From positions 288,649,938-288,713,937 of the forward strand of contig CM037876.1 in assembly GCA_021292165.1 (NCBI GenBank): a DNA stretch of 64,000 nucleotides, written 5' to 3'. Under the pieces are notes generated by a model. It had not been told where the DNA came from, searched no databases, and was given only the letters and a program-made list of their open reading frames with translations. The stretch comes from Shinisaurus crocodilurus (taxonomy: Eukaryota; Chordata; Lepidosauria; Squamata; Shinisauridae). Made by a program: the position numbers and the translations under genes. This document shows, in pieces, positions 21,591 through 31,164 of the stretch (the first letter of the stretch is position 1; each line of letters starts with the position of its first letter).

Positions 21591-21705
21591 GACCTGTCAG
21601 GGATGCTTTGACCTGGATTCCTGCATTGAGCAGGGGGTTCGACTCGATGGCCTTATAGGCCCCTTCCAACTCCACTATTCTCTGATTCTCTGATTCTATG
21701 ACCTT
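21591..21705 (+). mobile_element. CR1 3' end fragment
   Basis: CCTGCATTGAGCAGGGGGTT then CCCCTTCCAACTCCACTATT and the ATTCTCTG tail repeats. Only the extreme 3' region remains. Confidence 0.85.
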
Positions 21706-21879
21706 TAGGAAACTGGAGAACAGATTTTGGCACACCTGTATATTTAACTCCTCAGCGTCTCTCTCAGTAGTTTGACAATAAAGCAAGGCCACACAGATAC
21801 GGTGTAGCTTGAGAGAGCTCCACCCTTAAAGGCAGCCTAGAATTAGGCTGCTGAAAGACTTATTAATTTCCACCCCCTT
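21706..21879. other. Stretch with no recognised gene
   Basis: Nothing identifiable. Confidence 0.3.
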
Positions 21880-21976
21880 CCCTTCCCGCCCCTTTTTCCT
21901 TGTATGCTGTGTCTGTTTAGATTGTAAGCCTGCAGGCAGGGGCCGTCTTGTTTAACTGAATGCTTGTAAGCCACTC
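21880..21976 (+). repeat. LINE 3' tail (L2/L3-like)
   Basis: AGATTGTAAGCCTGCAGGCA then GGGGCCGTCTTG and CTTGTAAGCCACTCC, a motif order typical of vertebrate L2/L3 3' ends. Confidence 0.5.
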
Positions 21977-22004
21977 CAGAGAGACTAACTGGCTGAGGAG
22001 CAGG

Positions 22005-22310
22005 AAGGATAACAGTGCTGCTAGACAGCATCGAGATGGCCATGGGATTTTTCAGATTCCCAGCTATGAGGTCAGAAAATCGCCCGGATCCCCCTCTCCC
22101 CCACTCATGGAAAGAGACACGGTGGCTGCTCCAAAGCGCTGCACGAAGCGCTTCCCTCCCGCTCCAAAATCAGCCGTTTAAGTGCTTTGCAGAGTGAGAG
22201 GAGCATGGAGGCGACCATCACCTCTGCAGTCCTCCTGCCCTCCATAGGATGCCCCTGATCGTCTGAGTTCAGAGGGTTACGGGCATCCCCATAGGACTGC
22301 ACCCTAAATA
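22005..22310. repeat. Non-autonomous DNA repeat, family I
   Basis: Shares GCTAGACAGCATCGAG, AGATTCCCAGCT and the final CTGAGTTCAGAGGGTTACGG and ATAGGACTGCACCC with other family I copies. Confidence 0.45.
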
Positions 22311-22315
22311 CTTTG

Positions 22316-22371
22316 AATGAATGAATGAATGAATGAATGAATGAATAAATAAATAAATAAATAAATAAATC
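22316..22371. repeat. (GAAT)n(AAAT)n microsatellite
   Basis: About seven GAAT units followed by about seven AAAT units. Confidence 0.95.
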
Positions 22372-22566
22372 GATAAATCCTCTACACACACATACTTGGG
22401 AATCATCTCCTTTGAACTCAGAGGGACTTACTTCTGAGTGACCACAGACAGGGTCAGCCTGCTTCATTGCAATCCCATACACACTAGCTTGGGAACATGT
22501 GCAGATTAACTAGCCCTGGGGTCTTAGCTTGTCCGGTGCTCCTCCGGGCCTCTTGGACAACTGCAA
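22372..22566. other. Short unclassified stretch
   Basis: No feature recognised beyond short similarity to the CTCAGAGGGACTTACTTCTG part of family L. Confidence 0.3.
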
Positions 22567-22980
22567 CTAGGGATGTGTGAGGATTCCGTTTGGGGGGTGG
22601 AAGTCCAGCGAGCAGGCCGGGCTCAAGCCCCCGAACTCCGTCCCACCCACCTGCTTCCCCGGCTTAACTCGTGTTCTCCCGAGCCAAGCCAGGGAAGCAA
22701 CTTTTGTGTTCCCCCAGCGGGGCTGTTTTTTACGTACAAAATGCTGTAAGATACATTAAAAGTGGCCGCAATTTGCGCAAGTTACGCAAATTGTGGTCGC
22801 TTTTAACGTATCTTATGCCATTTTCTATGTAAAAAGTGGCCCCCTGGGAAGCCGGAAGCTCGCCGAGTGGCTCGGGGCATGTTCGCTTTTGACCCAGCTC
22901 GGCAGGCACAGCAGCAGCATCCACTGAGCCGGAGGTGGGACGGGTCCCTGGCGGGCTGCCCACCGCTAACTGCGACACAC
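22567..22980 (+). mobile_element. Palindromic-core repeat, copy 2
   Basis: Starts CTAGGGATGTGTGAGG; the centre (22726-22840) is a long imperfect palindrome around CGCAATTTGCGCAAGTTACG; the last part ends GGCGGGCTGCCCACC. It matches copies at 3330-3704 and 29812-30234 over about 410 bases. No protein. Confidence 0.7.
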
Positions 22981-22984
22981 CTCT

Positions 22985-23016
22985 TTTCCTTCCTTCCTTC
23001 CTTCCTTCCTTCCTTT
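22985..23016. repeat. (TTCC)n microsatellite
   Basis: About seven units. Confidence 0.9.
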
Positions 23017-23118
23017 TTAAAAAATGATGTTTTTATTGTTTGTATTTTATGTTGTATTTTATTGTGTTTTCTAATTGTTGTAAACCGCCCAGAGAGCTTC
23101 GGCTATTGGGCGGTATGG
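23017..23118 (+). repeat. LINE 3' tail (L2-like)
   Basis: TTGTAAACCGCCCAGAGAGC then TTCGGCTATTGGGCGG, the typical hairpin end of squamate L2-like LINEs, followed by an AAT tail. Confidence 0.6.
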
Positions 23119-23147
23119 AAATAATAATAATAATAATAATAATAATA

Positions 23148-23183
<36 letters not shown>
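23119..23183. repeat. (AAT)n/(ATT)n palindromic microsatellite
   Basis: About ten AAT units meet about twelve ATT units with the dyad centre near 23148. The whole tract is a perfect inverted repeat with arms of about 29 bases. Confidence 0.9.
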
Positions 23184-23184
<1 letters not shown>

Positions 23185-23202
23185 CTTCACAAAACCCTTG
23201 AG

Positions 23203-24069
23203 CAGGGTGGGGAACCACAGACTTGGGGGTGAAATCTGGCCCTCCAAGGTTTCCCAAAGGGCCACCGCCCCTTCCCCAGGCACCACCCCCTTCCCCAAAA
23301 CACTCATCATTTGGTGGTTTCCTGGCTTTTGTGCAGCCCCCCCCTTCCATTTTAAAAGGTTGAAATGCCTCTCCTAAGGCTGAGTTACTGGCAGAAAGAA
23401 CTTTAAGCTACAATATGTTGGTATTATTTCTTTGTTTCTTTGTTTATTTATTTATTTATTTGTATTTTTGGCCTAACCCCCTTTCACCTTTGACTCCACA
23501 CTGCCTTCAGCCTCCACCACCACCCAGCACCACCACCCCAAGAGCTTCTCCAAAATTAAATTTGTCCAGGGGTAGTGCTAGGCACTGAAAAGTTCTGGGG
23601 CTCTGGCCCAAAGGACCAAAAAAAAAAAAAAAAAAAAAAAAGGCACAAATTTGCATATGCTAATTTACATATGTTCTAATCTAAAGTCTCTGTGTGTGTG
23701 ACTTTAAAGGACCCTGTCTCCTAAGGACACCCTTATTTGTAAAAAGGGATGTATGGACAGGGGAGAGGACGGCATTTGATTTCAGAAAAATGCCTTAGGC
23801 AGAAAGATTCAAGGGTGGGGGCCAGCAGGAGGTGAAGCCCATGTGGGCAAAAAGCCAGCTCATCCAGGGGGATCAGATGCAGCAGAGATCATCAGGGCCC
23901 CTGTACCTTTATTTCAGCAAGTGCCCATGGACAGCAGGGTGGTGGGGCAGGTGGCCTCCCAGAGATTCGGGGCTCCAAATGAAGGATCCGAGGCTCCAGG
24001 CCTAGCGGGCCACCCCCTAACGCTGCCTCTGGATCCATCCCTCAGGCTGAAAGAGGCTCCCCACCCCTG
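23203..24069. mobile_element. hAT-like element, family J, split by an E element
   Basis: Terminal repeats CAGGGTGGGGAACC and GCTCCCCACCCCTG. Flanking octamers CCCTTGAG and GACTTGAG match at 6 of 8. The inner order (TTTGGTGGTTTCCTGGC, GCTACAATATGTTGG, CCAAAATTAAATTTG...CTCAGGCTGAAAG) equals other J copies. A 465-bp E element interrupts it at 23567. Confidence 0.65.
23567..24031 (+). mobile_element. hAT-like element, family E, copy 1
   Basis: Left end CAGGGGTAGTGCTAGGCA and right end complement CAGAGGCAGCGTTAGGGG are inverted repeats. It includes an A run (23619-23641), GCATATGCTAATTTACATAT and CCTGTACCTTTATTTCAGC. Same plan as 51443-51950 and 53003-53477. The 8-bp flanks do not match well here. 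The 77-residue frame inside is not a recognisable protein. Confidence 0.7.
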
Positions 24070-24800
24070 GACTTGAGATGCTCAAAGGGAGGATAGCTGC
24101 ACAAGCCCTGTGTTCGAAAGATCGTGAAAACAAGCCAGGAAGGAAATGCTGTGCATTGTTATACTTCAGCTCTCTCTGCTCCTTCCTCATGTCTTCGGAG
24201 CCATAGATCAACTGTTAGTGTTTAGTGACCTTCTGCCTGAGAGTAGAAAGCCCCTGGGTGGCTCTAACTTGTGTAGCTGGCATTGAGTTGCAGATAATCT
24301 AAGATGACACGGACCTCGGCAACCTTCTCTGAGTAATCTTTTCAGTAGGATAAGCTCTTGTTGAACAATTTCTTCAATGTACTTTGGTTTTGTACACACT
24401 CACGGCCATGATTTCTATCCACATCACAATAGATTTGTTTCCTCTCTCCACCAACTAACACTGCTTTCAATGAAAAAAGAAAATTCTCATCCACTACTGT
24501 GTGGTCATGTCATGTGCTTACTTTGTAGCATGGAGTTGCAGTAGAATCCTTAAAGCTTCAACACAAAAGAATATAGATTCCATGGCTGGTTTGGGTGGTG
24601 CCCTGCCAAGACCAGTCAATGGAAACTACAGCTGTGTGCATAGATAGCCTCTTGAAATTCTCCACCCTATTTGTAGGTAGAGAAATGGGTGTTCGGGGGG
24701 GGGACATTTCCCCAAATTTCTACAGTGGGAGGAGGACTTCTCCAACAGTCCCTCAAGGATGGGGCTCCCCATTTTATTGATTTAATTTTATTACACTTTT
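24070..24800. other. Stretch with no recognised gene
   Basis: No transposon ends, splice-bounded frames or domains recognised. Confidence 0.35.
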
Positions 24801-24885
24801 AAACCTAAGAACATCAGAAGAGTCATGCTGGATGAGTCCAAGGGTCCATCTAGTCCAGCATTCTTTCGACAAAGTGGCCAACCAT

Positions 24886-25049
24886 CAGGACCGGTGCAAG
24901 GCAGTTTGGTGCCCTAGGCAAGATCAGATATTTAGCGCCCCCCCTTCCCACTTGAGAGCGCTGTTTTTTCCCCAAGGCGTTTCTGGCGCCCCCTTTAGCC
25001 CTGCGCCCTAGGCAGCTGCCTAGTTGGCCTAATGGTAGCACCGGCCCTG
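24886..25049. mobile_element. hAT MITE, 164 bp, with perfect 8-bp TSD
   Basis: Terminal inverted repeats CAGGACCGGTGC and GCACCGGCCCTG in its right end; further in, GCCCTAGGCAAGATCAG and CTAGGCAGCTGCCTAG. Identical octamers CCAACCAT flank it (24878-24885, 25050-25057). The same length as 44413-44576; the long relative is 33266-34641. Confidence 0.93.
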
Positions 25050-25183
25050 CCAACCATCTGCCCACGGGATCCCACAAGCAGGGCATGTGAGTGCAACAGC
25101 ACCGGCCCATCCAAGTTCCCCAGCAACTGGGATACACAGGCATACTGCCTCGGATACTGGAGGTAGCATAGAGCCAGTCGGGA

Positions 25184-25340
25184 CTAGTAGCCACTGATAG
25201 CCTTCTCCTCCATGAATGTATCCAATCCCCTTTTAAAGCCCTCCAAATTGGTGGCCATCACTGCATCTTGTGGAAGTGAGTTCCACAGTTTAACTATGTG
25301 CTGTGTGAAGGAGAAGCCCTTCCTCTTGTACTTCCTAAAC
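25184..25340 (-). pseudogene. LINE ORF2 C-terminal fragment (CR1/L3-like)
   Basis: The minus-strand reading gives HIVKLWNSLPQDAVMATNLE then GFKRGLDTFMEEKAISGY, the C-terminal end of CR1/L2-clade ORF2 (WNSLP motif and the following LDxF stretch). Nothing upstream remains. Confidence 0.6.
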
Positions 25341-25400
25341 CTCCCAGTAATCAAAGTTCTCTGTGCAGTGCACAGATTAAAAACAGAAAATACAAGGTAG

Positions 25401-25943
25401 CAATAAAACAGGAACAAAAACAAGTTAGATAAAAGCAAGATAAACCACCGGCAGTGCATAATAAAACCTAAGATAAATTCACCAGCAGGGATAGAACAGT
25501 GCAAAGCTGTAAAAGCAGGAAAAACAGTTCATAGATTAGCGCTGGCAGTAGCACAGCTTTCCTTTCTTTTTCCTAAGGCTTTTTGCTGGTGGTTTGTTTT
25601 TTGCTGCACTGTAAGCTGGGTTGGCATCCATCATTTTGCATCCTTCACAATGCCCTGGAACTAGAACCATTGCAGAATATTCTCCAAATGTTCTCCAGCA
25701 GGTTTTGTGCCTGCTACCCTCCTCCCCCCCATCCCCGGCCGAACAACGCTAGGAGTCAAACAACATGTTACCCTAATTGCGTAGCATGTAGCTGAGGGTT
25801 AACTTTTTAAAAAACTCTACTGTAAATGTGTGTGGCCCCGATTCAGATTGGGACCACCATGCACTGAAGATGAAACCTTCCCACCTTTATTTCCCGAAAT
25901 CCACCCCCCGCATTCCATTGGTATCAGTGGAGGCTTCTTTTTT

Positions 25944-25944
<1 letters not shown>
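25401..25944. other. Stretch with no recognised gene
   Basis: An A-rich part (25375-25480) may belong to the LINE above. The rest is unclassified. Confidence 0.3.

Positions 25945-26003
<59 letters not shown>
25945..26003. repeat. (ATA)n microsatellite
   Basis: About 19 units. It is the 3' tail of the adjacent minus-strand LINE end. Confidence 0.95.
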
Positions 26004-26150
26004 TTATTTCTTACCTGCCTCTCCACTCAGATCGAGGCGGGGAACAACCATAACATAAAATACATAAGTAGTTAAAACATAGTAAATATGTTTAGAATAG
26101 TAAATATTATTAAAATATTCTTAAAAACCTTTACTTTTTAAACTTTTTAT
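26003..26150 (-). repeat. LINE 3' tail (L2-like)
   Basis: In the plus direction: TTTATTTCTTACCTGCCTCT then CAGATCGAGGCGGGGAACAA, the complement of a common squamate L2-type 3' end. Confidence 0.5.
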
Positions 26151-26345
26151 TCTTAAAAACCTTTTACTTTTTTAACCCCACCCATGGGGGGGATTTGGGG
26201 AAGCAAATGGTGCAAGGAGGGGAGCTTTATTCTTCCCCTCATGCTGTGCCTTGATCCCAAACTTAATCAGAGCTACACAGGCTTACATTAAAGAAAAATC
26301 CAACCCTCAGCTATGCAGTTAGCATAACATGTAGTTTTCCCATGT

Positions 26346-26422
26346 GGCTTATGCTGGCTCAGCTTGTCTGAGCGTGGAAAGCTAAGCAGGGTCAAGCCTG
26401 GTTATTACTTGGATGGGAGACC
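26346..26422 (+). mobile_element. 5S-rRNA-derived SINE head
   Basis: It aligns with the inner part of vertebrate 5S rRNA: CTTGTCTGAGCGTGGAAAGC then TAAGCAGGGTCAAGCCTGG and TTACTTGGATGGGAGACC, the A box/intermediate/C box promoter region. It is not a 5S gene: the first ~35 bases diverge, and the last ones give way to other repeat sequence. A second, more diverged 5S-SINE is at 50128-50250. Confidence 0.8.
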
Positions 26423-26429
26423 CCTCCTC

Positions 26430-26515
26430 TAGTTTCCTGCATTGAGCAGGGGGTTGGACTCGATAGCCTTGTAGGCTCCTTCCAACTCTATGATCTATGA
26501 AATCTATGAAATAAT
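26430..26515 (+). mobile_element. CR1 3' end fragment
   Basis: CCTGCATTGAGCAGGGGGTT then GTAGGCTCCTTCCAACTC and ATCTATGAA tail repeats, directly behind the 5S-derived sequence. Confidence 0.8.
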
Positions 26516-27194
26516 GTTTTTTTCAGGGCATTCAAGGGGGAGCTGGGAGGAAGGCTGGTGGCTCCCCACCCCCAACTGCTGGAGAATATTGCAGAATAGT
26601 CTGCAACGTGACCTTCTTTTGTGTGTGGGGGAGAGAAGGGAGTGAGAAAAAGAAAACATCTCAGAAAAATCATCAGAAAAAGGTCTTCTGGGAAATGTTG
26701 GCTCATCAAATGAATGACTTGCATGTATGAAGCAGCCATTCGAAGCTGAACCTAGACTCATATGAACCCAAACACAAGACATCTCTGTGGAGGCTGTGGA
26801 GACAGATCCAGATCCACTTCCACAGTACCCCCAATATGTACTTCCCCTTCAACACAAAGGCAAGATATAATTTGCTTTTGGGGCAAATTCTTGCTTTTTA
26901 TTTCCATTTTGCATAGACACCGTTTTCAAATTACTGACAATACATTAGAGCATGCCAGGATGCATCATGTACAGTGGTACGACCTACCATGACCTTGAGG
27001 CATTATGATTTATATGCTGCATTCCATTAGACATCAAAATATGTTATTTATATAGCATACCCACCACTACAGAGGGGAAAATATTCTCTACAAGAGCAGC
27101 TAATTCAGCAATGAGATGTATTTCAGATGTACAGTATGCCTGAAACCCACCACTCAGTGTCATCATATACAAGAGCCTTGTGGGGGAAAAGGTG
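26516..27194. other. Stretch with no recognised gene
   Basis: Frames at 26488-26992 have no domains. No element borders seen. Confidence 0.35.
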
Positions 27195-27296
27195 CATAGG
27201 AACATAGAATGCTGCCTAATGCTGTGTCAGACCACTGATTATCTAGCCCAGTATTGTGAACACTGACTGGCAGCAGCTCTCCAGGGTTTCAAGCAG

Positions 27297-27719
27297 GATT
27301 TTTTATTTATTTTATTACATTTCTAACATTTTATTATTTATTTATTATATTCGTACCCCACCTTTTTTCCTGCAAGGACCCCAACATGGCTTACATAATC
27401 CTCCTCCTCCTCCTCCTCTCCATTTTATCCTCACAACAACAACCCTGTGAGGTAGGTTAGGCTGAGTGTCAGTGTCTGGCCCAAAGTCACCCAGTGAGCT
27501 TCGCGGTCGAGTGGGTACTAGAACCCAGATCTCCCAACTCCCAGGCCAACACTCTAACCCAGGGCTCTCCAACCTTGGGTCCCCAGATGTTCCTGGCCTA
27601 CAGCTCCCAGCATACCCAACCAACATGGCTAATGGCAAGGGATTCTTGGAGCTATAGTCCAGCAACATCTGGGGACCCAAGGTTGGAGAGCCGTGGTTAC
27701 ACTACGTCACACTGGTTCT
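27297..27719 (-). mobile_element. Sauria-type SINE, inserted in the Ala SINE and itself split by a hairpin MITE
   Basis: Has the body GTCAGTGTCTGGCCCAAAGT and the tRNA-like head in complement, but the head is broken at ACTCTAACC by the MITE 27560-27695 and resumes at CACTACGTCACACTGG. Confidence 0.8.
27560..27695. mobile_element. hAT hairpin MITE inside a SINE
   Basis: Ends CAGGGCTCTCCAACCTTGGG and complement (GGTTGGAGAGCCGTG); same family as 17082 and 29465. The 8-bp flanks do not match (CTCTAACC, GTTACACT), so the TSD has decayed or been lost. Confidence 0.75.
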
Positions 27720-27848
27720 AATCTGCCCAATAACCAGTGTTCTCTGGGCAGATATTCCCTGTCTACCTGGACATGTTGGGGATGAAACCGGGGACCTTCC
27801 ACATGCAAAGCAGGTGCTCTACCACTGAGCCACAGCCCACCCCTGAAT

Positions 27849-28545
27849 TAACTAGGTATGCTAAAACAGCTTATAGAATCACTGCCCTTTTCACACCCAC
27901 TGCAAACTCCCCATCCTTATCTTAGAGGCTCTATGCTCATTCTGTAAAAGCCTAGAGGAGGTTGGGAGGTTGTGGTTAGAGGGCTGGGAGCTGGATCATA
28001 GTAGACATGACACTACTTGTTGGGTAATCTTCAGAAAGTAACTGTCTCTCAGCCTCATGTGCAGAGCTCCTTGAAGGAAGGGTGAAACACAAATGTGGTG
28101 ATACTTCAACCCTCATGGAAAGTCCATAGTTTAGTTAATAATGGTCAATAAGGCAGTGGGGGGGGGGGGGAGTAAGGTAGAAAAGACCAGGAGTGAGAGC
28201 ATGATCTTATCATACGTTTAAATAAATATGCATCTAGTCCCTGGGGTGTAGAGGAGAGACAGGGAATCTCCAGCATGCAGGCCACATTTTGGCCCACCAG
28301 TCCAGACCATCTGACTGTTGGGGTCTAGGGTGAGGCCCCACCACCTCTTTGAAGACCTTCCTTGAAGCCCCTCCCAAAGGAAGAGGGGTCAGGAGTTCTG
28401 CGTGGGGAAGGTGATGGAGGAGCAAAGCCAGCTACACACTCAAAGGGCACTTTGAGGCAGCAGCTGAGCCTGCTTCACCCCTCCTTCGCCTCAGTGCCGC
28501 AATGCCTGCCTGCACTAAACTTTCATCTGTTAGCAGGTGTGTGTG
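27849..28545. other. Stretch with no recognised gene
   Basis: Includes a G run at 28159-28171. Frames at 28234-28721 are overlapping and GC-rich, with no domain. Confidence 0.35.
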
Positions 28546-28567
28546 TGGGGTATTATTCATTTCAATC

Positions 28568-28690
28568 AAGGGTGGGCAAGATGTCGCCCATTGGCTCCAC
28601 GATGCCCCTTCCACTCCCAAAGCTGCCCCCCACTGCCCCTGCCACGCCACCAAATTTTGTGGTGGCAAAAAAAATGGTGGTTTACCATTA
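28568..28690. repeat. Fragment of the 63524-63806 hAT-like repeat
   Basis: GGGTGGGCAAGATGTCGCCC then CCACTGCCCCTGCCAC and GGTGGTTTACCATTAC follow the order of the element at 63524. Confidence 0.4.
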
Positions 28691-28790
28691 CAGAATGGTA
28701 AATAGCTTAAATTCCGCTTGAGAACAAGTTATATTTGAGCTATTTACCTCTCCGTAGCCATTTTCTGCCAAATTTTGGAAGCGAATGGCA

Positions 28791-28791
<1 letters not shown>

Positions 28792-28834
<43 letters not shown>
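28792..28834. repeat. (ATT)n microsatellite
   Basis: About 14 units. Confidence 0.95.
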
Positions 28835-28835
<1 letters not shown>

Positions 28836-29456
28836 TGCTGCCACCATTGCCAAATTTGCTTGCATGGCTCTGATTTAAATAAATAGCTAGTAGAGGAATG
28901 AGGTAAGAGGTGCAGTGGCTGACTGTATACTTTCTGGCTGCCGTTGCACCTGAAGGAGCATGGGTCACATCACTTATCCCACATGGGAGTGCTGCTGCAT
29001 GTGAGGAAGCAAAAATGGTTCATTTCTTAACATCAAGAGGTTTGCTGTGATGAGATCCGAGAACCTCCGACTCAAGGGGAAATTCTTTAATTTGCAGTAA
29101 ACTCTCCCACATTTCCTCTGGTAGCCTCTAAAGTCATCATACTTCCTGCTGGCCAGCAGAGATTCTCTCCCTCTCCCGCTCTCTCTCTCTCTCTCTCTTT
29201 CATACCCAACTGTGTGCTGAGGATATGACGAAGGCTTCATGACCTTTATGTGTCTCTCTTGCCTCATTTTGCTTCCTTATATTACTCTACAGTGGCGTTT
29301 TGCAGCCAGACTTTAATTGACCCCATTTCATTTTTATTTCATTACATCCTTTCCATAATGGAGGGTGCAAGCGGATTTTGTTTCACTTTTTTTTTTTTGC
29401 GCAAAGCTCTAGCGCAAGGTCTGAAGCAGCCCTTTGGTGAATGGAAGGCTCCTTCT
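28835..29456. other. Stretch with no recognised gene
   Basis: Contains a (CT)n run at about 29178-29199 and T9 at 29390. Nothing coding seen. Confidence 0.35.
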
Positions 29457-29464
29457 GCCTAGAG

Positions 29465-29585
29465 CAGTGTTCTCCAACCTTGGGTCCCCAGATGTTTTTG
29501 GCCTACAACTCCCAGCTATGCTGGCTGGGGCAAGCTGGGAGTTGTAGGCCAAAAACATCTGGGGACCCAAGGTTGGAGAACATTG
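29465..29585. mobile_element. hAT hairpin MITE (121 bp) with 8-bp TSD
   Basis: CAGTGTTCTCCAACCTTGGG and its complement form an almost perfect hairpin about 50 bases long. Flanks GCCTAGAG (29457-29464) and GCCTACAG (29586-29593) agree at 7 of 8. Confidence 0.85.
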
Positions 29586-29811
29586 GCCTACAGAAAGGCA
29601 CCTTTGGATCCAGCCCAGGGTCTTTGTAGAGCAAGGGGAACTATAAAAACCCTAAAGGCCGCGGGGAAGTGCAGCAGGCCCCAGGTTCATCCCACTCACC
29701 AGCCTCCACTTCTGTGCTCTTGGAGAGTCCACTGCTGACCTGATAATGTGGTTCCATACCACGTTACAGAATTGACTGGCTCAACCACGATGTCATTTTC
29801 CTGGCCATTTG
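29586..29811. other. Stretch with no recognised gene
   Basis: Nothing identifiable. Confidence 0.3.
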
Positions 29812-30234
29812 CGACTGAGTAGTGGTGGGCAGCCCGCCAGGGACCCGACCCACCTCCGGCTCAGTGGACGCTGCTGCTGTGCCCGCTGAGCCAGGCCAAA
29901 AGCAGACGTGCGCTGAGCCACTCGGAGAGCTTCCGGGTTCCTGGCGGGGCCGAGCCGCTTTTTACATAGAAAATGGCATAAGATATGTTGGAAGCGGCCG
30001 CAATTTGTGTAACTTACGCAAATTGCAGCCATTCTTGGTGTATCTTACAGCATTTTCTATGTAAAAAGCAGCACGCTGGGAACCCGGAAGTCGCTTCCCC
30101 GGCCGGCTCGGCTTCGGAGAATGTGAGTCAAGCCGGGAAAGCAGGTAGGTGGGATGGAGTTTGCGGGGGGGGGGGTCGAGCCTGGCGAGTTCACTGGACT
30201 TCCACCCTCCCGGACAAAATCCTCACATATCCCT
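29812..30234 (-). mobile_element. Palindromic-core repeat, copy 3
   Basis: Minus-strand copy of the element at 22567, with the same start (ACATATCCCTAG at the right end), the long central palindrome (29960-30068) and the GGGCAGCCCGCCAGGG end at left. Confidence 0.7.
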
Positions 30235-30273
30235 AGTTGTGAGGACAGGCTCTTAGAAAGTCAGAATATTTCC

Positions 30274-30314
30274 TGTGGTCAGTTGTTGTTTTGACTAAAC
30301 AACAACTGACCACA
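30274..30314. repeat. Perfect 18-bp hairpin with 5-nt loop
   Basis: Arms TGTGGTCAGTTGTTGTTT and its exact complement, loop TGACT. No U-run follows; probably a small MITE relic. Confidence 0.7.
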
Positions 30315-30320
30315 GTTGGA

Positions 30321-30552
30321 CAGCTGGTGTGGTGTACTGGTTAAAGTGTTGGACTGGGACGTGGACGATCTGGGGCTCTACTCGCTGCTCAGCTGTGAAG
30401 TTCACTGGTTGAATTTGGGGCCAGTCACTGACTCTCAGCCTAACCTACCTCACGGAGATTAAATGGAGAGGGGGAGGATCGTGTAAGCTGCCTTGGGCTC
30501 CTTGGAGGAAAAGTGGGACATAAATGTAATAATATATAAATAAACAAATAAG
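30321..30552 (+). mobile_element. tRNA-derived SINE, Sauria-SINE type
   Basis: Plus-strand copy, near full length: CTGGTGTGGTGTACTGGTTA head, GGGCCAGTCACTGACTCTCA body, and a TAAATAAACAAATAAG tail. Confidence 0.85.
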
Positions 30553-30812
30553 TAGCTGTGCTGAATTTTTTGTCTCCTTTTTTGGGCAGTTTAGGAGAGA
30601 AAGGAAGATGCCTATGAAATAATTGGGGGGGGGGAACTTTGGTCAAATTTGTCAGTAGGGCCGGTGAGAGATGAGGGACAGGGTGGGAATTTCCTTCTTA
30701 AGGATACAAGGTGGCCCAGATGGCCTCTCTCTCCTTCTCTCTCTCTCTCTCTTTCTCGTCTTTTTACTTTAAAAATGCCCCGCACATGCTTGTAGCACAG
30801 AACCCAGGGGGG
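30553..30812. other. Stretch with no recognised gene
   Basis: Includes a (CT)n run near 30722-30756. Confidence 0.35.
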
Positions 30813-31006
30813 GCTGGTGACTCCTATGTCAGTGGGGCTTCTTATCCATTGCAGCTTTCATTCTGAGCTTTATTGGAGCTATCCATGGTGCTCCATGGTG
30901 GAGAACCTATTTTGGGGATGGAGTAGAGCACCATGGATTGCTCCCATAAAGCTCAGAATGAAAGCTTCAATGGATGAGGAGCCCCACTGACACAGGAGTC
31001 ATCAGC
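30813..31006. mobile_element. Hairpin MITE, intact copy (194 bp)
   Basis: GCTGGTGACTCCTATGTCAG at the left pairs with CTGACACAGGAGTCATCAGC at the right. The arms continue inward for about 85 bases (GCTTTCATTCTGAGCTTTAT and complement). Sister copies at 3155-3735 and 55690-55884. Confidence 0.8.
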
Positions 31007-31164
31007 CACCCCTGACAAAACCTTTCATTCTGGCAACCTGTCCCATAATGCCCATGTGACCATGTGACATTGCATGGTCACATCAGCATTCTGTGAAGGG
31101 CTGCTGGAGAGTCAGCCTGTCAGTGAAGAGCTCTGCACTGCTGCATTGGCCCTAATGGTGCAGT

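Larger units (their letters stand above)
24805..25400 (-). mobile_element. CR1/L3-like LINE 3' end, split by a MITE
   Basis: On the minus strand it has a C-terminal LINE frame (see 25184-25340) and then a 3' UTR ending near AGACTCTTCTGATGTTCTTA. The MITE at 24886-25049 with its TSD interrupts the UTR. The 3' end TGGACTAGATGGACCCTTGG in complement is the common CR1-type tail. Confidence 0.6.
27195..27848 (-). mobile_element. tRNA-Ala-derived SINE, split by another SINE
   Basis: Minus strand: TGGCTCAGTGGTAGAGCACC then TGCTTTGCATGTGGAAGGTC and CCCGGTTTCATCC give a full tRNA-Ala(TGC)-like head with A and B boxes. The tail (ACACTGACTGGCAGCAGCTC on plus) lies at 27195-27295. A Sauria SINE (27297-27719) separates the halves. 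Confidence 0.75.

Noticed and set aside
26346..26422. 5S rRNA gene
   Set aside because: Only the internal promoter part matches; the first third diverges and there is no T-run terminator at the right place.
27750..27848. tRNA-Ala(TGC) gene
   Set aside because: The tRNA-like part is the head of a SINE, with mismatches in the stems and SINE body following; no separate tRNA gene.
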